Source: Janthinobacterium tructae
GTDB lineage: Bacteria > Pseudomonadota > Gammaproteobacteria > Burkholderiales > Burkholderiaceae_D
NCBI RefSeq assembly: GCF_006517255.1
Contig: NZ_CP041185.1
Location: 3,224,001 to 3,288,000, forward strand
Direction of reading: 5' to 3'
Length of the DNA stretch: 64,000 nucleotides
The translations under genes and the position numbers were made by a program. The notes under the pieces are model-generated. The model did no database searches and was not told where the DNA came from. It saw only the letters and a program-made list of their open reading frames with translations. Positions 17,608 to 25,673 of the stretch are shown here, one piece after another; position 1 is the first letter of the stretch, and every line of letters begins with the position of its first letter.

Positions 17608-18849
17608 ATGAAAAACGAGACCCTGCCCCCCGCCTCTCCCCTTGCCGCCACGCGCCGCCGGCGCTGGCGTACCCCCTTGCTGATCCTGGTCGTGCTGGGC
17701 CTGGCCGGCGGCGGCTGGACGGTGATGCAGTCGAAGCAACAGGCGGCCAAGGCGGCCGAACAGCAAGCGAGCAAGAAGAAGGAACAGGAAAAGACGCCCG
17801 TGCATGAACTGGCGCAGGGCGACGTGGCCGCCATCGATGCGCGTGCGCTGACCATCAGCCTGCCCCTGTCCGGCTCGCTGGCGCCCGTGACCCAGGCCAC
17901 CATCAAGGCCAAGGTCTCGGGCGTGATCGAGGCAACGACCTTGCAGGAAGGCCAGCAAGTGGCCAACGGGCAAATCCTCGTGCGCCTCGATGCGGCCGAC
18001 CTGCGCGCCCGCCTGACGCAGCAGCAAGCCATGCTCGACGAAGCGCAGGCGCGCCTGTCGATGGCGGCCAAGAATGAAGCGAACAGCCAGGCCCTGCTCA
18101 AGCAAAAATACATTTCGCAGACGGCCTACGACACGACGCAAAACTCGGTCGATCTGGCGCGCGCCAACGTCAAGTCCGCCGCCGCCATGGTCGATATCGC
18201 CCGCATCGCGCTGGCCGACACGGTGATCCGCGCCCCGATGGCCGGCATCGTCAGCAAGCGCCACCTGCAGGCCGGCGAAAAAGTCTCGCCCGACATGCCC
18301 GTCTACACCATCGTCAACCTGGCCCAGCTGACCCTGGAAGCGCCCGTGCCCAGCGCGGACATTCCGCGCATCAAGCTGGGCCAGGACGTGCACTTCAAGG
18401 TCGACGGCTTCGGCGCGCGCGACTTTGCCGGCAAGGTCACGCGCATCAACCCCACCACCGAGAGCGGCTCACGCGCCATGCTGGTCTACATCGCCGTCGA
18501 CAATGGCGATGGCGCCCTGCGCGGCGGCATGTTCGCCAAGGGCAGCATCGTCACCGAGCGCTCGCCGGTGGCGCCGCTGGTGCCGTTGACGGCCGTGCGC
18601 CATGAAAAGCAGGGCCCCGTCGTGTATGCGCTGGTGAACAACAAGGTGGTCGCCCAGCCCGTCACGCTGGGACTGCGCAACGAAGATGAAGGCTATGCGG
18701 AAGTGACGTCCGGCCTGGTGCCGGGCGCGAAAGTCATCATCGCCAAACTCGATGGCGTGAAACCGGGCCACAGCGTGACCTTTGCCGCGCAATCAGCTAC
18801 GCCTGCCGCCCCCGCCGCGCCGGCAGCCGTGCTGGCACGGAAGGATTAA
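17608..18849 (+). CDS. RND efflux periplasmic adaptor (HlyD/AcrA family)
   Basis: A 413-residue membrane fusion protein. An N-terminal positively charged stretch is followed by one membrane anchor (TPLLILVVLGLAGGGW), a Lys/Glu-rich linker, the biotinyl-lipoyl half-motif GVIEATTLQEGQQVANGQ, a helical hairpin, the second lipoyl half IRAPMAGIVSKRHLQAGE, and the beta-barrel domain. It links the inner-membrane pump to an outer-membrane channel; it is not a lipoprotein. I chose MKNETLPP at 17608 because upstream in-frame codons are not protein-like. It stops 3 bp before the pump gene. No outer-membrane factor gene is adjacent, so a TolC-like partner must be encoded elsewhere. Confidence 0.9.
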   Translation: MKNETLPPASPLAATRRRRWRTPLLILVVLGLAGGGWTVMQSKQQAAKAAEQQASKKKEQEKTPVHELAQGDVAAIDARALTISLPLSGSLAPVTQATIKAKVSGVIEATTLQEGQQVANGQILVRLDAADLRARLTQQQAMLDEAQARLSMAAKNEANSQALLKQKYISQTAYDTTQNSVDLARANVKSAAAMVDIARIALADTVIRAPMAGIVSKRHLQAGEKVSPDMPVYTIVNLAQLTLEAPVPSADIPRIKLGQDVHFKVDGFGARDFAGKVTRINPTTESGSRAMLVYIAVDNGDGALRGGMFAKGSIVTERSPVAPLVPLTAVRHEKQGPVVYALVNNKVVAQPVTLGLRNEDEGYAEVTSGLVPGAKVIIAKLDGVKPGHSVTFAAQSATPAAPAAPAAVLARKD

Positions 18850-18852
18850 GCC

Positions 18853-21800
18853 ATGTGGATGACCAAAGTCAGCATACAAAACCCCGTCTTCGCCACCATG
18901 GTCATGGTGGCGCTGGTGGTACTGGGCATCTTCTCCTACCGGGGCCTGGGCGTGGAAAGCATGCCCAGCGTGCAGTTTCCATTCGCCGCCATTGAAGTGA
19001 ACTACCCGGGCGCCTCGCCCGAAGCCGTGGAAAACGACATCACGCGCCCCATCGAGGACGCCGTCAACACCGTCAGCGGCATCAAGACCATCCGCGCCAA
19101 CTCGTGGGAAGGACGCGCCGGCGTGTACCTGGAATTCGAGCTGTCGACCAACATGGACAAGGCCATGCAGGACTTGCGCGACAAGGTGGCCCTGGTACGC
19201 CCGCGCTTCCCGAAGGAAGCCAAGGACCCGTTCATCGCGCGCGCCGAAGGCGACAACGAACGCCCCATCGCCACCATCGTGCTCACATCCACCGGGCATG
19301 ACCTGCGCTCGCTGTCGACCATGACGGAGCAGATCATCAGCAAGCGCTTCCAGGGTGTGGCCGGCGTGGGACAAGTCAAGCTGCGCGGCTTGCGCGCGCG
19401 CCAGATCCTCATCAGCATGAAGCCGATCGAACTCAATGCCCAGGGCATCGGCGTCGATGAAGTGATCCGCGCCATCCAGGCGACGAATACCAACTTGCCG
19501 GCCGGCTCCATCAGCCATGGCGCGGCAGAGCAGCTGGTGCGCGTGGAAGGCAAGATCAAGGATGCGCGCGAATTCGGCAAGATCATCGTCGCGCGCCGTG
19601 CCGTCGGCCCCGTCTACCTGGACCAGGTGGCCACCGTGGTCGACGGCGAGCAGGAAGAACTGTCGATTTCGCGCATGAACGGCCAGCAAGCCGTAACCAT
19701 GGAAATCACCAAGGTGCAGGACGCCAACGTGGTCGAAGTGGGCACCGGCATCCTGAAAGTGGCGGCGGATCTGCAAAAGACGCTGCCGCCCGATATCACC
19801 CTGCGCGTGCTGGACGACGAATCGGAACGCGTGCAAAGCCAGCTCGATAACGTCAAGCGCACCATCATCGAAGGCGCCGTGCTGACCATGGTGATCGTCT
19901 TCCTGTTCCTGCATTCGTGGCGCTCGACCATCATCACGGGCCTAACTTTGCCGATCTCCGTGCTGGCCAGCTTCATCGCCATGAAGGCGTTTGGCTTCAC
20001 GCTGAACTTCCTGACCCTGATGGCGCTGTCCCTGTGCATCGGCCTGTTGATCGATGATGCCATCGTGGTGCGTGAAAACATCGTGCGCCACCTGGGCATG
20101 GGCAAGAACCACTACCAGGCGGCCAACGACGGCACCAATGAAATCGGCCTGGCCGTGATGGCCACCACGTTCGCCATCGTCGCCGTGTTCGTGCCGGTGG
20201 CCTTCATGGACGGCATCATCGGCCGCTTCTTCCTGCAGTTCGGCATCACCGTGGCCGTCGCCGTTCTCGTCTCCCTGTTCGTCAGCTTCACGCTCGACCC
20301 CATGCTGTCGTCCGTCTGGCGTGACCCCGTCAAGGATCGCTTCAAGTACGTGCCGTGGCTGGGCCGCTTCATGGCCTGGATCGAGACGGGCATCGACTGC
20401 CTGCACGTCTGGTACGGCAAGGTATTGAAAGTGGCCCTGCGCTGGCGCAAGACCACGCTGGCCACCGCCGTCGCCCTGTTCGCGGGCAGCCTGATGCTCG
20501 TGCCCATGATCGGCGGCGAGATGTTCCCGGAAACGGACCAGGGCTGGGTCAACCTGCGCTTCAAGACGCCCGTCGGCTCCAGCCTCGAATACACGGACAG
20601 CAAGGTGCGCCAGATCGAAACGGCGCTGAAGGAGTTTCCCGAGATCGACAGCCTGGTAGCCAATATCGGCACGCCCGATGGACGCAACACGGCCGAAGTG
20701 AACCTGAAGCTGACGGACATCAAGACGCACAAGCGCCGCTCGCAGCAGGAACTGGAAAAGCTGATCCGCGAACGCCTGGCGCCGATTGCCGGCATTACGC
20801 TGTCCGTCGGCCAGCGCCCCATCTTCATCGCCATCCTCGGCACGGACGAAGGCAAGCTCGATGCGGTGGCGCACACCCTGATGAACAAGATGCGCAGCAT
20901 CAAAGGCCTGGCCGACATGGAATACAGCCAGGAAGGCGCCAATCCGTCGACCACGGTGAAGATCAACAACGAGCTGGCCAGCGACCTGGGATTGTCGGTG
21001 CAGCAGATCGGCAATGCCCTGCGCCCGTTCGTGGCGGGCGACACGGTCAGCCACTGGCTGGCCAGCGACGGGCAAAACTATGACGTCAACGTGCAGCTGC
21101 CGAAATCGGGCCGGCAAAAGGTGGCCGACCTGGCCGACCTGTCGCTGGCGTCCAGCAAGCTTGACGCCAACGGCAAGCCGGTCATGATTCCGCTGCGCCA
21201 GGTGGTCGAATTCGTGCCCTCGTCCAGCCCGCAAGTGCTGAAACGCCAGGCCTTGCAGCGCCGCGTCGCCATCTATGCGGGCGTGCAGGGCCGCCCTGCC
21301 GGCGACGTCGACGCCGATGTGCAGAAGGCCATCAAGTCCATCGATCTGCCGCCGGGCGTGCGCTTCGACGTGGCCGGCAATGCGCAGCAGATGGCCGAGA
21401 CCATGGGCGGCGCGATGATGGCGCTGGGGATCGCCGTGATCTTCATCTACCTGGTGCTGGCATCGCAGTTCGGCAGCTTTTTGCAGCCGATCGCCATCAT
21501 GGTGTCGCTGCCGCTCTCCTTGATCGGCGTGCTGGCCGCTCTCCTCATTACGGGCAGCACCCTGAACATCTTCTCCGTGATCGGCTTCATCATGCTCATG
21601 GGCCTGGTCACCAAGAATGCGATTTTGCTGGTGGACTTCACCAACCAGCGCCAGCGCGAGGGCCTGGGACAGTTCGAGGCGCTGATGGAAGCGGGGCAAG
21701 TGCGCTTGCGCCCCATCCTGATGACGACCCTGGCGATGGTCTTCGGCATGCTGCCGATGGCCATCGGCATGGGCGACGGCGGCGAATCGCAGGCGCCCAT

Positions 21801-21972
21801 GGGCCGCGCCGTCATCGGCGGCGTCATCACCTCGACGCTATTGACGCTGGTGGTGGTGCCCGTCGCCTACACCTACCTCGACAGTCTGGGCAAGCGCGCC
21901 GCGCGCTTCTTTGGCGGCGGCGAGCATGCGCACGCTGAATCCGCCGACGATGGCAAAGCACACGCCCACTGA
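18853..21972 (+). CDS. RND efflux pump permease (HAE-1/AcrB-like)
   Basis: A 1039-residue proton-driven inner-membrane exporter of the AcrB/MdtB type. Features are the N-terminal helix with IQNPVFATMVMVALVVLG, the porter-domain segment PGASPEAVENDITRPIEDAVN, the TM4 proton-relay region CIGLLIDDAIVVRENIVRHL with the paired aspartates, and the second repeat ending FIMLMGLVTKNAILLVDFTNQ. The DD motif and absence of the metal-type DFGxxxDG motif point to drugs or other organic substrates. It is the second gene of the adaptor-pump operon and is followed by a 9-bp-stem hairpin. The C-terminus is His-rich (GEHAHAESADDGKAHAH). Confidence 0.92.
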   Translation: MWMTKVSIQNPVFATMVMVALVVLGIFSYRGLGVESMPSVQFPFAAIEVNYPGASPEAVENDITRPIEDAVNTVSGIKTIRANSWEGRAGVYLEFELSTNMDKAMQDLRDKVALVRPRFPKEAKDPFIARAEGDNERPIATIVLTSTGHDLRSLSTMTEQIISKRFQGVAGVGQVKLRGLRARQILISMKPIELNAQGIGVDEVIRAIQATNTNLPAGSISHGAAEQLVRVEGKIKDAREFGKIIVARRAVGPVYLDQVATVVDGEQEELSISRMNGQQAVTMEITKVQDANVVEVGTGILKVAADLQKTLPPDITLRVLDDESERVQSQLDNVKRTIIEGAVLTMVIVFLFLHSWRSTIITGLTLPISVLASFIAMKAFGFTLNFLTLMALSLCIGLLIDDAIVVRENIVRHLGMGKNHYQAANDGTNEIGLAVMATTFAIVAVFVPVAFMDGIIGRFFLQFGITVAVAVLVSLFVSFTLDPMLSSVWRDPVKDRFKYVPWLGRFMAWIETGIDCLHVWYGKVLKVALRWRKTTLATAVALFAGSLMLVPMIGGEMFPETDQGWVNLRFKTPVGSSLEYTDSKVRQIETALKEFPEIDSLVANIGTPDGRNTAEVNLKLTDIKTHKRRSQQELEKLIRERLAPIAGITLSVGQRPIFIAILGTDEGKLDAVAHTLMNKMRSIKGLADMEYSQEGANPSTTVKINNELASDLGLSVQQIGNALRPFVAGDTVSHWLASDGQNYDVNVQLPKSGRQKVADLADLSLASSKLDANGKPVMIPLRQVVEFVPSSSPQVLKRQALQRRVAIYAGVQGRPAGDVDADVQKAIKSIDLPPGVRFDVAGNAQQMAETMGGAMMALGIAVIFIYLVLASQFGSFLQPIAIMVSLPLSLIGVLAALLITGSTLNIFSVIGFIMLMGLVTKNAILLVDFTNQRQREGLGQFEALMEAGQVRLRPILMTTLAMVFGMLPMAIGMGDGGESQAPMGRAVIGGVITSTLLTLVVVPVAYTYLDSLGKRAARFFGGGEHAHAESADDGKAHAH

Positions 21973-21990
21973 TAGACCGGTCGCCTTCAC

Positions 21991-22012
21991 CGTCCCCGCA
22001 TTGGCGGGGACG
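21991..22012 (+). terminator. Hairpin at the 3' end of the RND operon
   Basis: CGTCCCCGC (21991-21999) and GCGGGGACG (22004-22012) form a perfect 9-bp stem with an ATTG loop 19 bp after the pump stop. No T-tract follows, so it may stabilise the 3' end or give only partial termination. Confidence 0.5.
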
Positions 22013-22041
22013 ACGCGGCGGCTTCCTGAAGAGAGCTTCAG

Positions 22042-22070
22042 TTGACCAAAGCGGCCCCACTGGCTAGACT
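22042..22070 (+). promoter_or_regulatory. Sigma-70-type promoter for mgtC leader
   Basis: TTGACC (22042-22047) and TAGACT (22065-22070) are separated by exactly 17 bp. A transcript would start near 22077, giving an untranslated leader of about 255 nt before mgtC. Confidence 0.6.
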
Positions 22071-22332
22071 GTCCCCCGTTATCAATGATATGGAGTGACT
22101 CGTGGGTGCTTGTTCCAGTGACAGTAGTCGATTGACCATCGGCGATCGGCCTTAGGCAAGACGCGCGCATTCCGCCCGCCTGGCCCATGGCAAGGTGCGG
22201 TTTTACCAGCGGCGATGCACATTCGCCGCCACTTCCCTCCTCATCGTTCCACCGTTATCGTCTGCTGCCCCCTTTCGGGGCGAATTGTCTTCGCCTTGCA
22301 CTCGCCTGTTCCTCCCCAGCCGGGAGAAACTG
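22071..22332 (+). promoter_or_regulatory. Long 5' leader of mgtC
   Basis: About 260 nt between the promoter and the mgtC start. It contains hairpins such as GGCGA-N7-TCGCC and GCCCC-N5-GGGGC (22267-22281), and a 16-codon open frame at 22085-22135 without a good ribosome-binding site. I do not recognise an M-box, yybP-ykoY or other known riboswitch consensus. It may hold a Mg2+-responsive element, as mgt genes often do, but that is inference. Confidence 0.4.
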
Positions 22333-23055
22333 ATGGTGGTATTTGATTTTGCGCTGCGCGTTGCCGCGGCATTGACCCTGGGCGCCATGATCGGCGCCGA
22401 ACGCCAGCTGCGCCAGCGCATGGCGGGCCTGCGCACGAACGCGCTGGTGTCTGTCGGCGCCTCGCTGTTCGTGATGGTCTCCGTGCTCGAAGGCGATAGC
22501 GCCGGCCATATGCGCATCGCCGCGCAGGTGGTGTCGGGCATCGGCTTTCTGGGCGCCGGCGTCATCATGCGCGAAGGGATGACGGTGCGCGGCCTGAACA
22601 CGGCCGCCACCCTGTGGTGCTCGGCCGCCATCGGCGTGCTGTGCGGCCTCGGTTTTGCGCTGGAAGCGGCCATCGGCACGGGCTTCGTGCTGGTCGCCAA
22701 CCTGGTGCTGCGCCACCTGGCGCAACGCATCAACGCGCACGGCAGCGAAGCGGGCATCGAGACGGAAAGCATCTACCGCGTGACGGCCGTGTGCGAGGCG
22801 GAGCAGGAAGTGCAGGTGCGCAAGCTGATGCTGCGCCTGATCAGCGGCATGCCGGCGCTGATGCTGCAATCCCTGCACAGCGAAGACGCGGCGCAGGCGG
22901 GGCGCATCGAAGTGCGCGCCGACCTGCTCACGCCCTTGTCCAGCCTGGGATTGCTGGAGCAGATCGTCAGCCAGGTCAGCCTGGAAGGCAGCGTCTCGGC
23001 CGTGCGCTGGGCGCTGGTCAACAACGCGGAATTTGTCGCCGAACGGGGAGTGTGA
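22333..23055 (+). CDS. MgtC/SapB family membrane protein
   Basis: A 240-residue inner-membrane protein with the MgtC core: LTLGAMIGAERQLRQRMAGLRTNALVSVGA, then GIGFLGAGVIMREGMTVRGLNTAATLWCSAAIG. Four or five helices are followed by a soluble C-terminal ACT-like domain from about residue 150. I chose the ATG at 22333 because GGGAGA lies just upstream; the frame is open for 46 earlier codons. MgtC proteins protect cells under low Mg2+ and modulate the F1Fo ATPase in Salmonella; the family is not itself a Mg2+ transporter. A small gene follows 2 bp after the stop. Confidence 0.88.
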   Translation: MVVFDFALRVAAALTLGAMIGAERQLRQRMAGLRTNALVSVGASLFVMVSVLEGDSAGHMRIAAQVVSGIGFLGAGVIMREGMTVRGLNTAATLWCSAAIGVLCGLGFALEAAIGTGFVLVANLVLRHLAQRINAHGSEAGIETESIYRVTAVCEAEQEVQVRKLMLRLISGMPALMLQSLHSEDAAQAGRIEVRADLLTPLSSLGLLEQIVSQVSLEGSVSAVRWALVNNAEFVAERGV

Positions 23056-23057
23056 CG

Positions 23058-23366
23058 ATGAAAAAATTCTTCCATTGGTTTGCCAGGCGCGGTCCAATCG
23101 TCGCCACCTATCGCCTGACCGTCACATGCCCTGCGGCGCAAGCGGACCATGTGGCGCGCCTGCTGCTGGCCGAACTCAAGGGCGCGGGCCTGGCGCCGTC
23201 GCAGATGCTGCGCAGCTGGGACGAGGCCCGGCAGGTGGTGCAGCTGATCGCCACGGTGCTGTGCCAGGCCGTGCAGCGCGCCGTACTGGTGCGTTTCGTC
23301 AACCGCGCGGGCGCCTGGCCGCAAGTGCGGCAAGTGCGCTGGGAAGGCGTCGCGCCCTCAATCTGA
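23058..23366 (+). CDS. Small protein of unknown function downstream of mgtC
   Basis: A 102-residue basic protein starting MKKFFHWFARRGPIV, 2 bp after the mgtC stop. It has no signal peptide or membrane helix. Residues 17-95 (IVATYRLTVTCPAAQADHVARLLL...) alternate strands and helices and look like a small ferredoxin-like/ACT-type fold, similar in style to the soluble tail of MgtC. Its stop overlaps the convergent histidine-kinase stop by 9 bp. I do not recognise a named family. Coupling to mgtC suggests it regulates or stabilises that protein, but this is inference. Confidence 0.7.
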   Translation: MKKFFHWFARRGPIVATYRLTVTCPAAQADHVARLLLAELKGAGLAPSQMLRSWDEARQVVQLIATVLCQAVQRAVLVRFVNRAGAWPQVRQVRWEGVAPSI

Positions 23367-24755
23367 CGTCGGCAGGCGCAGGAGGAACAGCGCGCCGCCT
23401 TCCGGACGGTTCTGCGCCTCGATACTGCCGCCGTATGCGTGCACGATCGCTTGCGACAGGGCCAGGCCCAGGCCGAAGCCGGGCGCCTCGCCCGCGCGCG
23501 CCCGGGCGCCACGGTAAAAGCGTTCGAACAGATGCGGCAAGTCTTCCACGCCGATGCCCGGTCCTGCATCGCTCACACCCACCAGCGCATGTTCGCCCTC
23601 GCGCGCCACATGCACGCTGATGCTGCTTCCGGGCGGCGAAAACTTCACGGCGTTATCGAGCAGATTGGCCAGCACCAGGTCCACCGGGCCGGCCGCCACC
23701 CGCGCGTGCACGACCACGCCTGCATCGAAGACGATGCGGATGCCGCGCTGCGCTGCCGCCTTTTCCAGGCGCTGCGCGGCCGCCTGCACGAGCGGATTGA
23801 GTGCGATGGTTTCCACGGCATTGCGCTCCTGCCCCACGTCCAGGCGCGTGAGCATCAGCAATTCTTCCACCAGGGTCGTCAGGCGCTGCACTTCATCGAG
23901 GCAGGACGCCAGCGCATCGACATATTCAGCTGCCTCGCGCGGGCGGCGCAGGGTGATTTCGATTTCCGTGCGCAGGCGCGACAGGGGCGAGCGCAATTCA
24001 TGCGAGCCGTCGGCCGTGAAGCGCCGCTGCGCATCGTAGCCATGTTCCAGGCGCTCCAGCATGGCGTTCAGGGTATCGACCAGGCGGCCGATTTCATCGG
24101 GCGTGCCGGGATGGGGCAGGCGCTGGTGCAGGCTGGCTTCGCCGATCGAATGCGCCTGGTCCACCACATCGTCGATGGCGCCCAGCACGCGGCGCGTGAG
24201 CATTTCGCCAGCCAGCCCGACGGCGGCCAGCAAGGCCAGCGCCATGGCGCCAAACAGTACGGTGGCCGCGGCCAGCACGTGGTTGACGTCATCGAGCGAA
24301 CCGGCCACCTGCACCGCCAGGTGCAAGCCGGACGCGGGTACGGGGATGGAAACCATGCGCAGCGGCTCCTCGCCGAATTTCGGCAGGGTTTCGAAGACGG
24401 TCTCGCCAGCCGCCAGGCGCGCCAGCAGGATGGGTGACGCCGGCAGCTGCGCCGCCTCCAGGTTGCGGCTGCGCGCCAGCACGCGGCCTTCGCCGTCGAT
24501 GATCTGCACCAGGCGGTCGAGCCGCGTCAGGGAAGGCGGCGCCAGGCCCGGCGCCACCTCGTGCACCTGCACGGGCTGGCGCGGCGCGGCCGGCAGCATG
24601 GCCATTTCCGTCTCGGCCAGCGCCAGCAGGGCCGCATCGAGCTGGCCGTGCACGGCGCGCGACAGGCCCCAGTAGCCGGCCAGCGCCGTGCAGGCAACGA
24701 TGACAAGGATGACCGCCAGATGCACCCGCAGCAATCGCTTGCGAAAACTAGCCAC
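23358..24755 (-). CDS. Two-component sensor histidine kinase (CusS/QseC-like)
   Basis: A 465-residue inner-membrane kinase: a first helix at about 11-33, a periplasmic sensor of about 130 residues, a second helix with LFGAMALALLAAVGLAG, a HAMP linker, the HisKA box with SHELRSPLSRLRTE, and the ATPase with LLDNAVKF, DAGPGIG and GFGLGLALSQ. The start overlaps the response-regulator stop by 8 bp, so the pair is coupled. It lies divergent from a heavy-metal RND operon, and periplasmic metal sensing is the most likely role. No obvious His/Met metal cluster stands out in the sensor, so the signal is uncertain. Confidence 0.9.
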   Translation of the reverse strand: MASFRKRLLRVHLAVILVIVACTALAGYWGLSRAVHGQLDAALLALAETEMAMLPAAPRQPVQVHEVAPGLAPPSLTRLDRLVQIIDGEGRVLARSRNLEAAQLPASPILLARLAAGETVFETLPKFGEEPLRMVSIPVPASGLHLAVQVAGSLDDVNHVLAAATVLFGAMALALLAAVGLAGEMLTRRVLGAIDDVVDQAHSIGEASLHQRLPHPGTPDEIGRLVDTLNAMLERLEHGYDAQRRFTADGSHELRSPLSRLRTEIEITLRRPREAAEYVDALASCLDEVQRLTTLVEELLMLTRLDVGQERNAVETIALNPLVQAAAQRLEKAAAQRGIRIVFDAGVVVHARVAAGPVDLVLANLLDNAVKFSPPGSSISVHVAREGEHALVGVSDAGPGIGVEDLPHLFERFYRGARARAGEAPGFGLGLALSQAIVHAYGGSIEAQNRPEGGALFLLRLPTSD

Positions 24756-25428
24756 CGTCGTTGTCCGCCAGGCGGAAACCGCGTCCGCGCACCGTGTGGA
24801 TCAAGGCCGGCAAGCCGGGCGCATCGACCTTGCCGCGCAAATTGCGCACATGGACATCGATCAGGTTGTCGATGCCGATCAGGTCCGCCTGCCAGATCTG
24901 CTCGGCCAGGCGCGCGCGGCTGACCACCTCACCCGCCTGGCGCAGCAGGATCAACAGAATCGCATATTCCTTGGGTGTCAGCACCAGCGGCGCACCGGCC
25001 CGCGTCGCCTGGTGGCTGACGGGATCGAGCGTCAGGTCGGCCAGCGCCAGCACCAGCGGGCGGCTGATGTCGGAGCGGCGCAGCAGCGCGCGGATGCGCG
25101 CCAGCAGTTCCTCGAACTCGAACGGTTTGGTGAGGTAATCGTCGGCGCCCGTGTTCAGGCCCGCTACGCGGTCGGCCGTGGCGTCGCGCGCGGTCAGCAT
25201 CAGCACGGGCGTCTGGATGGCGCGCGCGCGCAAATCGCGGCAAAAATCGATGCCCTGCTTGCCCGGCAACATCCAGTCGAGCACGATCAAGTCATAAGCG
25301 ACGGCATAGCTTTCGTCCTCGCCCTCTTCGGCGCTGTGCGCCACGTCGACGACGAAGCCCTCTTCCTGCAAGCCGCGCGCCAGCAGGCGCGCCGCCTTGC
25401 GGTCATCTTCCACCAAGAGGATTCTCAT
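24748..25428 (-). CDS. OmpR-family response regulator
   Basis: A 226-residue DNA-binding regulator: receiver domain with acidic residues in LLVEDDRKA, the phosphoacceptor aspartate in IVLDWMLPG and the lysine in LTKPFEFEE, then a winged-helix domain with LTPKEYAILLILLRQAGEVVSRARLAEQIW. It is the first gene of the regulator-kinase pair and is divergent from the RND metal-efflux operon, whose promoter region holds TTCAGG repeats that are plausible binding sites. Length and domain order are typical of CusR/CzcR/QseB. Confidence 0.93.
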   Translation of the reverse strand: MRILLVEDDRKAARLLARGLQEEGFVVDVAHSAEEGEDESYAVAYDLIVLDWMLPGKQGIDFCRDLRARAIQTPVLMLTARDATADRVAGLNTGADDYLTKPFEFEELLARIRALLRRSDISRPLVLALADLTLDPVSHQATRAGAPLVLTPKEYAILLILLRQAGEVVSRARLAEQIWQADLIGIDNLIDVHVRNLRGKVDAPGLPALIHTVRGRGFRLADNDGG

Positions 25429-25508
25429 GCCTGCCTTTCACATTGTGCTGCGTTTTCCCGCATTTTCCATCCTTGCATTTTACCGCGCCGTGGCCTGCGC
25501 ACACCGAA

Positions 25509-25564
25509 CCTGAAGAATGATTCAGGCGTTCTTGGGAGCTTCTTCAGGACGACATTGCTATGCT
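25509..25564 (+). promoter_or_regulatory. Candidate response-regulator binding site and RND promoter
   Basis: CCTGAA (25509-25514) and TTCAGG (25521-25526) form an inverted repeat, and TTCAGG recurs at 25543-25548, 22 bp from the first copy, which is two helical turns. A TATGCT -10-like box follows at 25559-25564, while the -35 position is poor. Such an arrangement suits activation by an OmpR-type regulator. The site lies upstream of the adaptor start at 25674. Confidence 0.5.
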
Positions 25565-25673
25565 TTCCCGGCGCTGTAGTGACGCTGCCTGCGCCACCTG
25601 TGCCCCTCTCATCGCCCGCCTGGGCACGGCATCCACGCATGCCCCATCACCATCAATAACAAGGAATCACGGG

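Noticed and set aside
19942..21699. 585-codon open frame on the minus strand
   Set aside because: Antisense shadow of the AcrB-like pump; no recognisable protein sequence.
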